Part shown: positions 43,797 to 51,732 of the stretch, piece by piece
How positions within the stretch are numbered: the stretch's first letter is position 1
How the letters are laid out: every line of letters starts with the position of its first letter
Origin: Nitrospinae bacterium CG11_big_fil_rev_8_21_14_0_20_45_15
Lineage (GTDB): Bacteria; Nitrospinota; Nitrospinia; Nitrospinales; VA-1
Length of the DNA stretch: 62,437 nucleotides
Direction of reading: 5' to 3'
Assembly (NCBI GenBank): GCA_002787235.1
Contig: PCWG01000033.1
Location: 1-62,437, forward strand
The notes under the pieces: model-generated
The model's input: only the letters and a program-made list of their open reading frames with translations
The model's database searches: none
What the model was told of the DNA's origin: nothing
Program-made: the position numbers and the translations under genes

Positions 43797-44570
43797 TCAT
43801 TTCAGGCAAAAAGTTTGGTTGAAAGTCTGAACAATGTTTCTCAGTCGCTTGTCGAGAATTGCAAGTGACTGTTTTGAGATTGCGGGCGGAACTTCTCCAT
43901 AAAAAGCTTGTGCGATGCCACCACTGATACAGGCGATGGTGTCACTGTCTCCTCCTATCGAGACTGCTTTGCGTATGGCGTCTTCGTAATTTTTTGATTC
44001 TAAAAAGGCGCGGATGGCTTGTGGAACAGAGCCTTGACAGGTCACGTCGAACTTGTAATGAGGGCGAATTTTATCGAGACTCTGATTCAGATCGTAGTGA
44101 AAATTCTTTTGAATGAATTTCTTAATAGAGCGTTTGCTTTCTCCCTGACGTGCAAGGAAAATAGCACCGGCAACGGCTTGCGCCCCTTTGATGCCTTCGG
44201 GATGATTGTGTGTCGCTATTGCACTTTCTTGCGCGAGAAGTAGAACTTTTTCCCATTGATTACAGGCAAACCCAATGGAGGCGACGCGCATGGCAGACCC
44301 GTTGCCAAAACTGTTATAAGGTTCGTACGAATCGGAACAAGCCCATTGCGTGAATCGTCCTCCATAACCCGCTGTGGGATAAAGCGCATAATAATGTTTG
44401 TAACTTTCAGCGAAAGATTTGTCATTTAAAATGCTGTCGGCAACCGCTACACTCAAGACGCTGTCGTCGGTAAATCTGGAGTGTTTTTGGAACAAAGGGA
44501 ATTCGGTGGTTTTGATATTGTTCCATTCATAAACCGAACCGATGATGTCTCCTGCTATTGCTCCCAGCAT
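43797..44570 (-). CDS. ADP-ribosylglycohydrolase (DraG-like)
   Basis: 257 residues. The metal-binding residues of the family are visible: MLGAIAGDIIGS, FTDDSVLSVA, HNHPEGIKGA and the C-terminal GGDSDTIACISGGIAQAFYG. It removes ADP-ribose from proteins or nucleic acids using Mg/Mn. No DraT or PARP-like partner is in the window. Start ATG at 44570, divergent from the DCC-LMF gene. Confidence 0.92.
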   Translation of the reverse strand: MLGAIAGDIIGSVYEWNNIKTTEFPLFQKHSRFTDDSVLSVAVADSILNDKSFAESYKHYYALYPTAGYGGRFTQWACSDSYEPYNSFGNGSAMRVASIGFACNQWEKVLLLAQESAIATHNHPEGIKGAQAVAGAIFLARQGESKRSIKKFIQKNFHYDLNQSLDKIRPHYKFDVTCQGSVPQAIRAFLESKNYEDAIRKAVSIGGDSDTIACISGGIAQAFYGEVPPAISKQSLAILDKRLRNIVQTFNQTFCLK

Positions 44571-44631
44571 GGGTGACCTTTTAAAATAATTCGAAACTCA
44601 CATATATTATAACAATTGGATTTTAACTAAT

Positions 44632-46527
44632 ATGACCACTCAAAACAAACCACACTTGATCTACGATGGCACTTGTGGGTTCTGTACCAGCTTCATTGAG
44701 CGTTGGAAAGGCACTACCGGCGATCGGGTGGAATACGTTCCCTCGCAAGAATGCGGGGGAAAATTCCCCCAGATATCGAATGAGAAATTTGATGAGTCGG
44801 TGCAATTGGTCGAAGTCGATGGTTCGGTATATCAGGGGGCCGAGGCGGTTTTCAGGACATTGGCTCATGGGCCGCGCAGATTTTCGAATTTACCCTTGAG
44901 AATGTATCAGCTCGTTCCCGGCGTATCATTTTTATCGGAATGTGGCTATCATTTTGTGGCGCAACGCAGGCCGATGTTCAATAAACTTTATTCAGAGTTT
45001 ACCCAATGGGAAATGAACCGATCGGAATACGTTCTTACCCGGAATTTGTTCCTTACCTTGCTGGGTTTGGTCTATTTGACAGCCTTCCTTTCCCTTGCTG
45101 TTCAGGTGGAAGGATTGTTCGGAAGCCAGGGAATCATTCCCATAAAAGAAACGTTGAGCAAACTGGAAGTTCGCTCAGGTGATGGCTTTTGGTGGAAGCA
45201 TCCCACCCTGTTCTGGCTGAATTCAGAAGATTCTTTTCTGAAAGAAGTTTGTTATGCCGGAAGTTTCCTATCATTTCTTGTGGTGTTGGGGGTCGGGCGG
45301 GCACCTTTGTTATTTGTGCTTTGGTTCCTGTATCTTTCATTGATTCAGGTCGGTGGTAAGTTTCTCGGTTATCAATGGGATACGTTACTTTTGGAGATGG
45401 GGTTTCTGTCCGTTTTTTTTGCACCCTTCAGGTTTCGTAAAGCAACCCAGCCGCCTCCTTCTAAAACGATTGTATTTTTGTTGCGACTGCTGTTATTCAA
45501 ACTGATATTTTTCTCTGGCTGGGTAAAAGTTTTCGGAGGTGATCCCAATTGGAAAGAATTGCGCGCTCTCAATTTCCACTATGAAACTCAGCCCTTGCCG
45601 ACCTGGCTGGGATGGTACGCGCATCACCTGCCACATTCTATTTTGCAATTTTCAGTGTTTCTGGTCTTTGTGATTCAACTGGCCATTCCATTTCTTATCT
45701 TTGGAACGCGCAGACCCAGAATTTTTGCATTTTTTGCTCTGGCCTTTTTACAGATTCTGATTTTATTGACCGGGAATTATGGTTTCTTCAACTGGATGAC
45801 GCTCGTCCTCTGTCTGATTTTGCTGGACGATAAATTTCTCAGGCCGTTGATCCAGTTAAAATTTTTGAAACGCTTGCCGTTCTTCTCTATGGCTGCCGTT
45901 GAAGAGGAAAACAAACGGGCTCTGGTGAGCGAACCGGAATTTAAAAAAGCAGTCATAGCTTTTCTATTTGTAATCTTTGTAGCTTTCAATTTTTTTATGA
46001 AAGTCATTCCGTTGCTGGATCGCACCTACAAGCCACCTCAGGTGATGAGCCACTTGTACGAATACATTCGCCCTTATTATATTATTAACGGATACGGGTT
46101 GTTTGCCTGGATGACCACGACGCGACCTGAAATTTCCATCGAAGGCAGTATGGATGGTAAAGTATGGAAGGAATACGAATTCAAATGGAAGCCGGGCGAT
46201 TTGAAAAAAGCTCCCGCTTTTATCGCGCCGTATCATCCGCGTCTGGATTGGCAGATGTGGTTTGCCGCGCTTGGAAATTATCAGCGCAATCCCTGGCTCA
46301 TCAGCATGATGTTACAATTGATGAAAGGTTCGGAGCCAGTGCTGGATCTTCTTGGTAGCAATCCTTTCCCTGAAAAAGCACCCAGGTACATGCGGGCAAT
46401 GATTTACGATTACCGATTCACTGATTGGGAAACAAAAGAAAAAGACGGGACTTGGTGGCGAAAAGAATTGAAAGGAATGTACACCCCGGTATTGGAACTC
46501 CCCATTCCAAACAAGACAGAGGAGTGA
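44632..46527 (+). CDS. DCC thiol-oxidoreductase fused to lipase-maturation-factor-like membrane protein
   Basis: 631 residues. Residues 1-~115 are a DCC (DUF393) domain with redox pair YDGTCGFC (Cys15, Cys18). From about 140 the protein is multi-spanning and resembles LMF1/HTTM proteins: LVYLTAFLSLAVQVEGLFG, YQWDTLLLEMGFLS, LLFKLIFFSGWVKVFGGD, GYGLFAWMTTTRPEI and a C-terminal RAMIYDYRFTDWETKEKDGTWW. The natural fusion suggests disulfide chemistry on a membrane or secreted client. The 9-nt spacing to the convergent small membrane gene is notable. Confidence 0.85.
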   Translation: MTTQNKPHLIYDGTCGFCTSFIERWKGTTGDRVEYVPSQECGGKFPQISNEKFDESVQLVEVDGSVYQGAEAVFRTLAHGPRRFSNLPLRMYQLVPGVSFLSECGYHFVAQRRPMFNKLYSEFTQWEMNRSEYVLTRNLFLTLLGLVYLTAFLSLAVQVEGLFGSQGIIPIKETLSKLEVRSGDGFWWKHPTLFWLNSEDSFLKEVCYAGSFLSFLVVLGVGRAPLLFVLWFLYLSLIQVGGKFLGYQWDTLLLEMGFLSVFFAPFRFRKATQPPPSKTIVFLLRLLLFKLIFFSGWVKVFGGDPNWKELRALNFHYETQPLPTWLGWYAHHLPHSILQFSVFLVFVIQLAIPFLIFGTRRPRIFAFFALAFLQILILLTGNYGFFNWMTLVLCLILLDDKFLRPLIQLKFLKRLPFFSMAAVEEENKRALVSEPEFKKAVIAFLFVIFVAFNFFMKVIPLLDRTYKPPQVMSHLYEYIRPYYIINGYGLFAWMTTTRPEISIEGSMDGKVWKEYEFKWKPGDLKKAPAFIAPYHPRLDWQMWFAALGNYQRNPWLISMMLQLMKGSEPVLDLLGSNPFPEKAPRYMRAMIYDYRFTDWETKEKDGTWWRKELKGMYTPVLELPIPNKTEE

Positions 46528-46535
46528 CGACGAGG

Positions 46536-46820
46536 TCAGGAAGGGTCTTGAAGAAAGCCCACAACAGCGAGACCCAACATAGCGGCTCCGCAAAATCCGT
46601 AAATATACAGTCCTGTGGAGTCTCCAATGATGTTAAAGAAATTCTCTCTGTTAAAGATGAAGCCCCAGTAAAAAGCAAAAGCGAAGGAAGTCAGCAGGCC
46701 CAATTTGTGTTTCCCTGAAATGAGGCAAAGGGAAGTGACAACGACGAGCAATGCGACCTGGCCCAGTGGAATGGAAAATTCTGAGCTGGTGAGAAAGTCC
46801 GAAAGTGTAGCGGTCTCCAC
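46536..46820 (-). CDS. Small hypothetical membrane protein
   Basis: 94 residues with three hydrophobic helices (VALLVVVTSLCLIS, LTSFAFAFYWGFIF, YGFCGAAMLGLAVVGFL). GTG start with GAGGAGGG about 8 nt upstream. Unrecognised family. Convergent with the DCC-LMF gene, stops nearly touching. Confidence 0.55.
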   Translation of the reverse strand: METATLSDFLTSSEFSIPLGQVALLVVVTSLCLISGKHKLGLLTSFAFAFYWGFIFNRENFFNIIGDSTGLYIYGFCGAAMLGLAVVGFLQDPS

Positions 46821-47129
46821 CTTTAAAGCCCTCCTCTAAAAGTTTAAAATTTAAGCCAGTGACATCTGTAATTGTAGCGGTTTTTAAAAATACATTCCAA
46901 AATTTTTACACGACGCTTCAAAAGTTTATGAAATGAGTGCTGGATTTTATAGCATCTCAAACCCTCCTTTGTGTGTTTTTCGAGCTTTAATCGATTTGAT
47001 TCATCTTCCCCAACAAGGTGATTCGCCCTTTAAACAAGGTCAATTCGTTTAGAGTCCTGTTCTGGCACAGAACTTGTAATCTGATACGTTGTATTCGAAT
47101 TTCATTTCGAAATTAAAGGAGCGTTCTCA
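46821..47129. other. Upstream region of nirA
   Basis: About 309 nt without a gene, between the divergent small membrane gene and nirA. It contains the sigma-54-like element at 47063-47078 and an interrupted palindrome (AATTTC/GAAATT, 47098-47114) just before the nirA ribosome site. I found no obvious NtrC dyad (GCAC...GTGC) upstream. Confidence 0.6.
47063..47078 (+). promoter_or_regulatory. nirA: Sigma-54-like promoter of nirA
   Basis: TGGCAC, then 5 nt, then TTGT keeps the sigma-54 spacing: GG at about -24 and G at -12, although the -12 dinucleotide is GT instead of GC. The predicted start is about 40 nt before the nirA ATG. This suits nitrogen-regulated transcription. Confidence 0.55.
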
Positions 47130-48683
47130 ATGAACAAGGTTGAAATTCTGAAACAGGGAAAAAATAGTCTTGAAATAAAAAACAAAATTCAAAAATTTTC
47201 CGAAGAAGGTTGGGAGTCAATAGAAGAGGATGATGTCCAACGTTTGAAGTGGTATGGATTATTTTTAAGAAAACCGACACCGGGATTTTTTATGCTGAGG
47301 GTGCGCATACCGAACGGCAAAGCATTCTCGCATCAAGTGAAATGTCTGGCTAAAATTGCGCGTTGTTTTGGCAATGGGGACATCGATATCACAACCCGTC
47401 AGCAAATTCAGATACGTCATCTGAAAATTGAAAACATTTTAGAAGTGTTCGATTGGTTGTCAGAGGTTGGGCTCACTTCCATGCAAACGGGCATGGATAA
47501 TGTGCGCAATATCATGGGATGCCCCACTGCGGGGATCAATCCTAAAGAACAGATGGATGCTTCCTGGCTGGTGCGGGCCCTGAATGATGAGATCGTCAAT
47601 AATCAGGATTTTTGCAATTTGCCAAGAAAATTCAATATTGCAATTTCCGGTTGCCTGGAAAATTGCCTTCATTCAGAAACTCAAGACCTGGCATTGATAC
47701 CTGCAATAAAAGAAGAAAACGGCCGGGAATTGATTGGATTCAATGTTCTCGCGGGAGGAAAACTGGGCTCTGGAGGCTATCGCATTGCGTCTTCTTTGGA
47801 TATGTTTGTTCTGCCGGAAGAAGTGGTCGAAACCGCGTTGGCGATCATAGCTCTTTATCGCGATCATGGAAACCGGGAAAATCGCAAGCAAAACAGAATG
47901 GGTCATCTTTTGGATGAATGGGGCATTGATAATTTTAGAAATGCGTTGAGTGAATCTTTGGGACGCGACCTGACCTGTGCAGGAATAGATCAGAGAGAGG
48001 TGCAACGTTCCGAACACATCGGCATCTATCGCCAAAAACAGACATTCATGAACTATGTGGGGCTCAAAGTCATTGTGGGACGCATCGAAGCAGAAAAACT
48101 GGAAGGTCTTGCCGAACTGTCAGAAAAATACGGCAATGGGGAAATCCGCTTCACACCCGCTCAGGCGTTGGTCATCCCGCATGTGTCAGACAAAAGACTG
48201 GGAGATTTTCTGGAAGAGCCTCTACTGAAGGAGTTCGTGTATCACCCCTCGGGAGTGATGAAGAATCTGGTCAGTTGTGTGGGCAGTGACTATTGTCACT
48301 TGGCCGCGATTGAAACCAAATCCCGCGCCAGAGAAACGGCGTTCGCTCTGGAGCAAAAACTCGGCGACGCAACGCCCATCTCCATGCACTGGTCGGGATG
48401 CCCGGCAGGCTGTGGCAATCATCTGGTTGCGGATATAGGATTTCTGGGCAAGCGAATTCGCTTGGGGGGAGAAATTGTAGACGCAGTCGATGTGTTCATG
48501 GGGGGCAGGGCGGGTCCGCATCCGAAAGAAGCGGTAAAAATTCTGGAAAATGTTCCCTGCTCAATTCTGGTAGATGTGTTGGCTCAGGTCATTCCCTACC
48601 ATACCCGTGAAAAAATGCATCCTGTTAGAGGGCAAAAATCTGAAAGAAAAAAGATTGCGATCCCGCTCGTTCTTGCGAGTTAA
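47130..48683 (+). CDS. nirA: Ferredoxin-nitrite reductase (assimilatory)
   Basis: 517 residues with two nitrite/sulfite-reductase ferredoxin-like halves. Siroheme/4Fe-4S cysteines are C383, C389 (CX5C: CVGSDYC) and C424, C428 (CX3C: CPAGC). DITTRQQIQIRHLKIENI and NIMGCPTAGI are NirA-typical rather than sulfite-reductase-typical. It reduces nitrite to ammonium with six electrons from ferredoxin. AAGGAG precedes the ATG. nirC follows about 85 nt later. Confidence 0.92.
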   Translation: MNKVEILKQGKNSLEIKNKIQKFSEEGWESIEEDDVQRLKWYGLFLRKPTPGFFMLRVRIPNGKAFSHQVKCLAKIARCFGNGDIDITTRQQIQIRHLKIENILEVFDWLSEVGLTSMQTGMDNVRNIMGCPTAGINPKEQMDASWLVRALNDEIVNNQDFCNLPRKFNIAISGCLENCLHSETQDLALIPAIKEENGRELIGFNVLAGGKLGSGGYRIASSLDMFVLPEEVVETALAIIALYRDHGNRENRKQNRMGHLLDEWGIDNFRNALSESLGRDLTCAGIDQREVQRSEHIGIYRQKQTFMNYVGLKVIVGRIEAEKLEGLAELSEKYGNGEIRFTPAQALVIPHVSDKRLGDFLEEPLLKEFVYHPSGVMKNLVSCVGSDYCHLAAIETKSRARETAFALEQKLGDATPISMHWSGCPAGCGNHLVADIGFLGKRIRLGGEIVDAVDVFMGGRAGPHPKEAVKILENVPCSILVDVLAQVIPYHTREKMHPVRGQKSERKKIAIPLVLAS

Positions 48684-48768
48684 AAATCAAAGCTTGTTTC
48701 CAAATATTATAAAACATAGATTTGACCCTATAATGATTTTCTACATTGGTGTGAGGAGGTAGTGTATT

Positions 48769-49581
48769 ATGTATAATACGGATGTGACAAAATTAAAGAA
48801 CGGTGCGGAGAAGAAGATCGAATACATGAATCGCTCTCCGATTGGGTATCTTCTGCTCTCTGTATTGGCGGGTGTTTATCTGGGCTTTGGTATTGTTCTG
48901 ATTTTTTCTGTCGGCGGTCCCTTTGCAGGTTCGGCGAGTGCTCCCTTTTTGAAGCTGGTGATGGGTGCCAGTTTTGGAGTGGCTTTGAGTCTGGTGATTG
49001 TCGCTGGTGCCGAATTGTTCACTGGCAATAATATGGTGTTCGCCGTGGGTTATCTTGATGGAAGCGTGGGTTATCGTCCGATATTGAAACTTTTTGCATT
49101 CTGTTTTTTTGGAAATCTACTGGGTTCTGTTTTCCTTGCCTGGTTGGTGGCCGAGAGTGGCAGTCTCAGTACGCAGTCAAGGGAATTGGTGCTGGCGGTT
49201 GCGGGCGGGAAAATGGCGTTGAGTGCCAAAACCGCCTTTCTGCGTGGCATCCTGTGCAATTGGTTGGTGTGCCTTGCGGTATGGTGTTCACTGCGCTCAC
49301 AAAGCGAGTCGGCGCGGTTGATCATGGTCTTCTGGTGTCTGTTTGCCTTTATTGGAAGCGGATTCGAGCACAGCATTGCCAACCAATCGCTACTGAGTCT
49401 GGCATTGTTTTTGCCGCACGGTCCCGAAATTTCGCTGGCGGGATTCATTCACAATCAGGTGTTCGTAACGGCCGGTAATATGGTCGGCGGCGGGATCATG
49501 GTCGGTGGTGTTTATTGGTTCGCTTCTAAAGACAGCGACCCATCCGTTTCAGTGTCCCGTGTCCTCAATGAGCAAGCCTAG
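48769..49581 (+). CDS. nirC: Formate/nitrite transporter-family channel
   Basis: 270 residues, six helices of the FNT fold: GFGIVLIFSVGGPFAGS near helix 1, AGAELFTGNNMVF (FNT signature) and the GFEHSIANQSLLSLALF segment. Next to nirA, it probably moves nitrite into (or controls it across) the inner membrane, by analogy to NirC. GAGGAGG lies about 10 nt before the ATG. The gene has no close neighbour downstream on this strand. Confidence 0.9.
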   Translation: MYNTDVTKLKNGAEKKIEYMNRSPIGYLLLSVLAGVYLGFGIVLIFSVGGPFAGSASAPFLKLVMGASFGVALSLVIVAGAELFTGNNMVFAVGYLDGSVGYRPILKLFAFCFFGNLLGSVFLAWLVAESGSLSTQSRELVLAVAGGKMALSAKTAFLRGILCNWLVCLAVWCSLRSQSESARLIMVFWCLFAFIGSGFEHSIANQSLLSLALFLPHGPEISLAGFIHNQVFVTAGNMVGGGIMVGGVYWFASKDSDPSVSVSRVLNEQA

Positions 49582-49617
49582 TTTATTTCCCCCAAGGTCC
49601 TAAGAAAAATTGATTGC

Positions 49618-50019
49618 CTAGCCATTGAGTTTTGCGGCATAGTCGGCCAGACCTTGTTCTACCTGGTTGATAAAGCTATCCACCAGAATAGGTTTGACTG
49701 CGAAACCATCAATTTCTCCTTGTTGGACCATTTCTACCAGCGAATCTTTGGCGATACCCCCGGTCATCATTATTCGAACCGTTCTGGGGCAGTGTTCGCG
49801 AACAAAATTTAGAAATTCTCCACCCGTCATCCCCTCTCCCATATTGTAATTTGAAATAACGACGGCAAATTCTTCCGACTTCGATATGATCTGAATGGCT
49901 TCTTCTCCCGTCAAAGCACTACATATCGTTATGGGACATTCTTCCAGAATGCTACCAAGTAATTCATGCAAACTGGGCTCATCATCTACAATAAGTATGC
50001 AAAAAGGTATTGTATTCAT
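49618..50019 (-). CDS. Single-domain receiver lacking the phospho-acceptor Asp
   Basis: 133 residues: a CheY-like receiver and nothing else. Acidic pocket D12/D13 (VDDEP), Thr86 (MMTG) and Lys109 (VKP) are present, but the acceptor site reads VVISNYNM, i.e. Asn57 replaces Asp. The codon is AAT on the sense strand. It may be a phosphorylation-independent or decoy receiver. No histidine kinase is close. Confidence 0.85.
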   Translation of the reverse strand: MNTIPFCILIVDDEPSLHELLGSILEECPITICSALTGEEAIQIISKSEEFAVVISNYNMGEGMTGGEFLNFVREHCPRTVRIMMTGGIAKDSLVEMVQQGEIDGFAVKPILVDSFINQVEQGLADYAAKLNG

Positions 50020-50406
50020 TGCTGTCTCCTTTTATATAGTCAAAAAAACTATGTGGATGTTGGAGAACGTTGAGTATTGCTATTTACATTGCAATATCAT
50101 TAAGTTTCTTTTTTAGATTTATGAATACAATATTTGATTTATTTATATATCCTTCCCCATGTAAAGGCTTTAAACTAAAGTCAGGTTGGAGTTTTTGCGG
50201 ATGTAGATGTCTGTATTTCCGGTTCAGCACTGGCAGTATTTTTAAATTTCAAAAACCTCAGCCTTCACTATTAAGTTCTAAAATACAACTCATTTATTCC
50301 CCCAAATTAGTTCGAGAGATGATTAGAGGTTTTGATCTTGCCTGTAATAGCGGACACGAATAAATCATCATTACTTAATTTTTTTATCCAAAGAAGGACC
50401 CTGATT
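50020..50406. other. AT-rich intergenic region
   Basis: Nearly 390 nt between the receiver (minus) and the coiled-coil gene (plus). No gene recognised. A 12-bp inverted repeat (50008-50019 with 50121-50132) repeats the first bases of the receiver gene on the opposite strand. Strong AT bias continues into the next gene. Confidence 0.4.
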
Positions 50407-51246
50407 TTGACAAATAGAAAGTATCAATATTTTGTTGTTACTCGGAAATTTCTTCCCTCTGGCAAAGAATATAAAATCGAGTATGCGGCGGATTCTCATG
50501 AAGAGGTTCAGACTATAGAATCAACTCATCTTGATGAGTTGAATAAGTTTGGCAAAGACTATGAGACCATCAAAATAGATGGGCCGTTTACCGAGAGCAC
50601 GGATGATTATTTAATTCTATTTAAAAATAAAGAGATAAAAGCATTTTTAGATATTTCAAAAAGAAATATTGATCGCATGGTTGAAAAACTTGGGGAACAG
50701 GGAGAAGAGGTAGAAGAAATTTCAATTGGTAAACTGCCCAATGAAATTGCAAGTGAGGTTTTGCGGATAGCTAAAGAAACTGCGGTTCAGACGAATGAAA
50801 AAACTATAGAAGTTTGTAGTCACATACTCGAACAAGCTCTTTTACTCAACGACAAATTTCTCCAAAATCGACAAGGTTTCACCGCCGCTTCAATTAATAA
50901 AATATTTTTAGAGGTTTTTGAAATCAGTAAAGTTTTTGAGGCGGAGGTGTTAAATCATACTTCCAAAGCCGCTGACGAATTGGAGTGTCAAGCGGAACTG
51001 GCTCGAAAAGTTGTGCGAGAAAATGAAAATCGTTGGGCTGAGAAATTTTCTGAGGAAGGTGCGACAGGGTTAAAACTGGTGATGATCAAAAGGACGTCAG
51101 AAGCGAGAATGGCTATTGCAGAAGTTGCTCAGTCAAACAAGGTGGCGGCAGGAGAGTTAAAGGCGATTGCCGAGAAAGCTATCGCCAGCATTCATTCCTC
51201 GATTCAAGCTTTAATAGATTCTGAGCTTGTGAAAAATACTGCCTGA
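50407..51246 (+). CDS. Orphan coiled-coil protein
   Basis: About 279 residues, AT-rich codons, no family recognised. The first ~60 residues are beta-rich (NRKYQYFVVTRKFLPSG). The rest is almost wholly helical with heptad-like regions (e.g. LARKVVRENENRWAEKF, LKAIAEKAIASIHSSIQALI), reminiscent of chemoreceptor-like or phasin-like coiled coils. The start is uncertain: TTG at 50407 has a GGA-containing ribosome site; a TTG at 50332 is less supported. Divergent from the degenerate receiver. Confidence 0.5.
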   Translation: MTNRKYQYFVVTRKFLPSGKEYKIEYAADSHEEVQTIESTHLDELNKFGKDYETIKIDGPFTESTDDYLILFKNKEIKAFLDISKRNIDRMVEKLGEQGEEVEEISIGKLPNEIASEVLRIAKETAVQTNEKTIEVCSHILEQALLLNDKFLQNRQGFTAASINKIFLEVFEISKVFEAEVLNHTSKAADELECQAELARKVVRENENRWAEKFSEEGATGLKLVMIKRTSEARMAIAEVAQSNKVAAGELKAIAEKAIASIHSSIQALIDSELVKNTA

Positions 51247-51333
51247 ATCGGTCCCCGCTATTTCAAAGGAATATCACGGCGATATCCGTACTCGGTGAAG
51301 GTATTTCCTTGGTTAAATGATGGCTTGTTGTGC

Positions 51334-51732
51334 TTAGCGTACTACCCGCAATTTTTGAGGATACTGCATCAACTCGATTTCGTACTTGTCCGGGTCTTCG
51401 GTGAAGATGAACTGTGTGCCGTTTTCCGTGGTGATCGGTCCCTCTGTGATGGGGATGCCTTCATGTTCCAAGTGTGCAATGCAATCGTTTATGTCTTCCA
51501 CTTCGAATGCCAGGTGAACGAGGTCTTCGGGCACTTGTACTCCCCCGCTTGAGGGGAAGGAGCAAAGCTCCAGCTCGGCGTCGGTTCCCGGGAATTGCAG
51601 GAACACGAGCTTCGATCCGCGTGGGGAAATTTTCTGATCGGTGACCTCCATGCCGAGAACATCACGGTAAAATTTCAAAGACCGGTCCATGTCGGAAACC
51701 CGGAAGCGTGTGTGTAAATAGTTTATCAGCAT
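51334..51732 (-). CDS. gloA: Lactoylglutathione lyase-like (glyoxalase I, VOC family)
   Basis: 132 residues with the four metal ligands of glyoxalase I in place: His7 (LHTRFRV), Glu in ELELCSF, His in VHLAFEV and Glu in YEIELMQYP. It would convert the methylglyoxal hemithioacetal, provided glutathione or another thiol is present. Substrate is inferred. The start overlaps the end of the phosphomannomutase gene by 7 nt, so translation is coupled. Confidence 0.82.
   Translation of the reverse strand: MLINYLHTRFRVSDMDRSLKFYRDVLGMEVTDQKISPRGSKLVFLQFPGTDAELELCSFPSSGGVQVPEDLVHLAFEVEDINDCIAHLEHEGIPITEGPITTENGTQFIFTEDPDKYEIELMQYPQKLRVVR

Noticed and set aside
47130-48683. Sulfite reductase instead of nitrite reductase
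   Set aside because: The two reductases share motifs, but the neighbouring nitrite channel gene and the NirA-like N-terminal segments favour nitrite reduction.
50008-50132. 12-bp inverted repeat joining the receiver start and a downstream site
   Set aside because: The match is short, imperfect beyond 12 bp and AT-rich; it is expected by chance at this composition.
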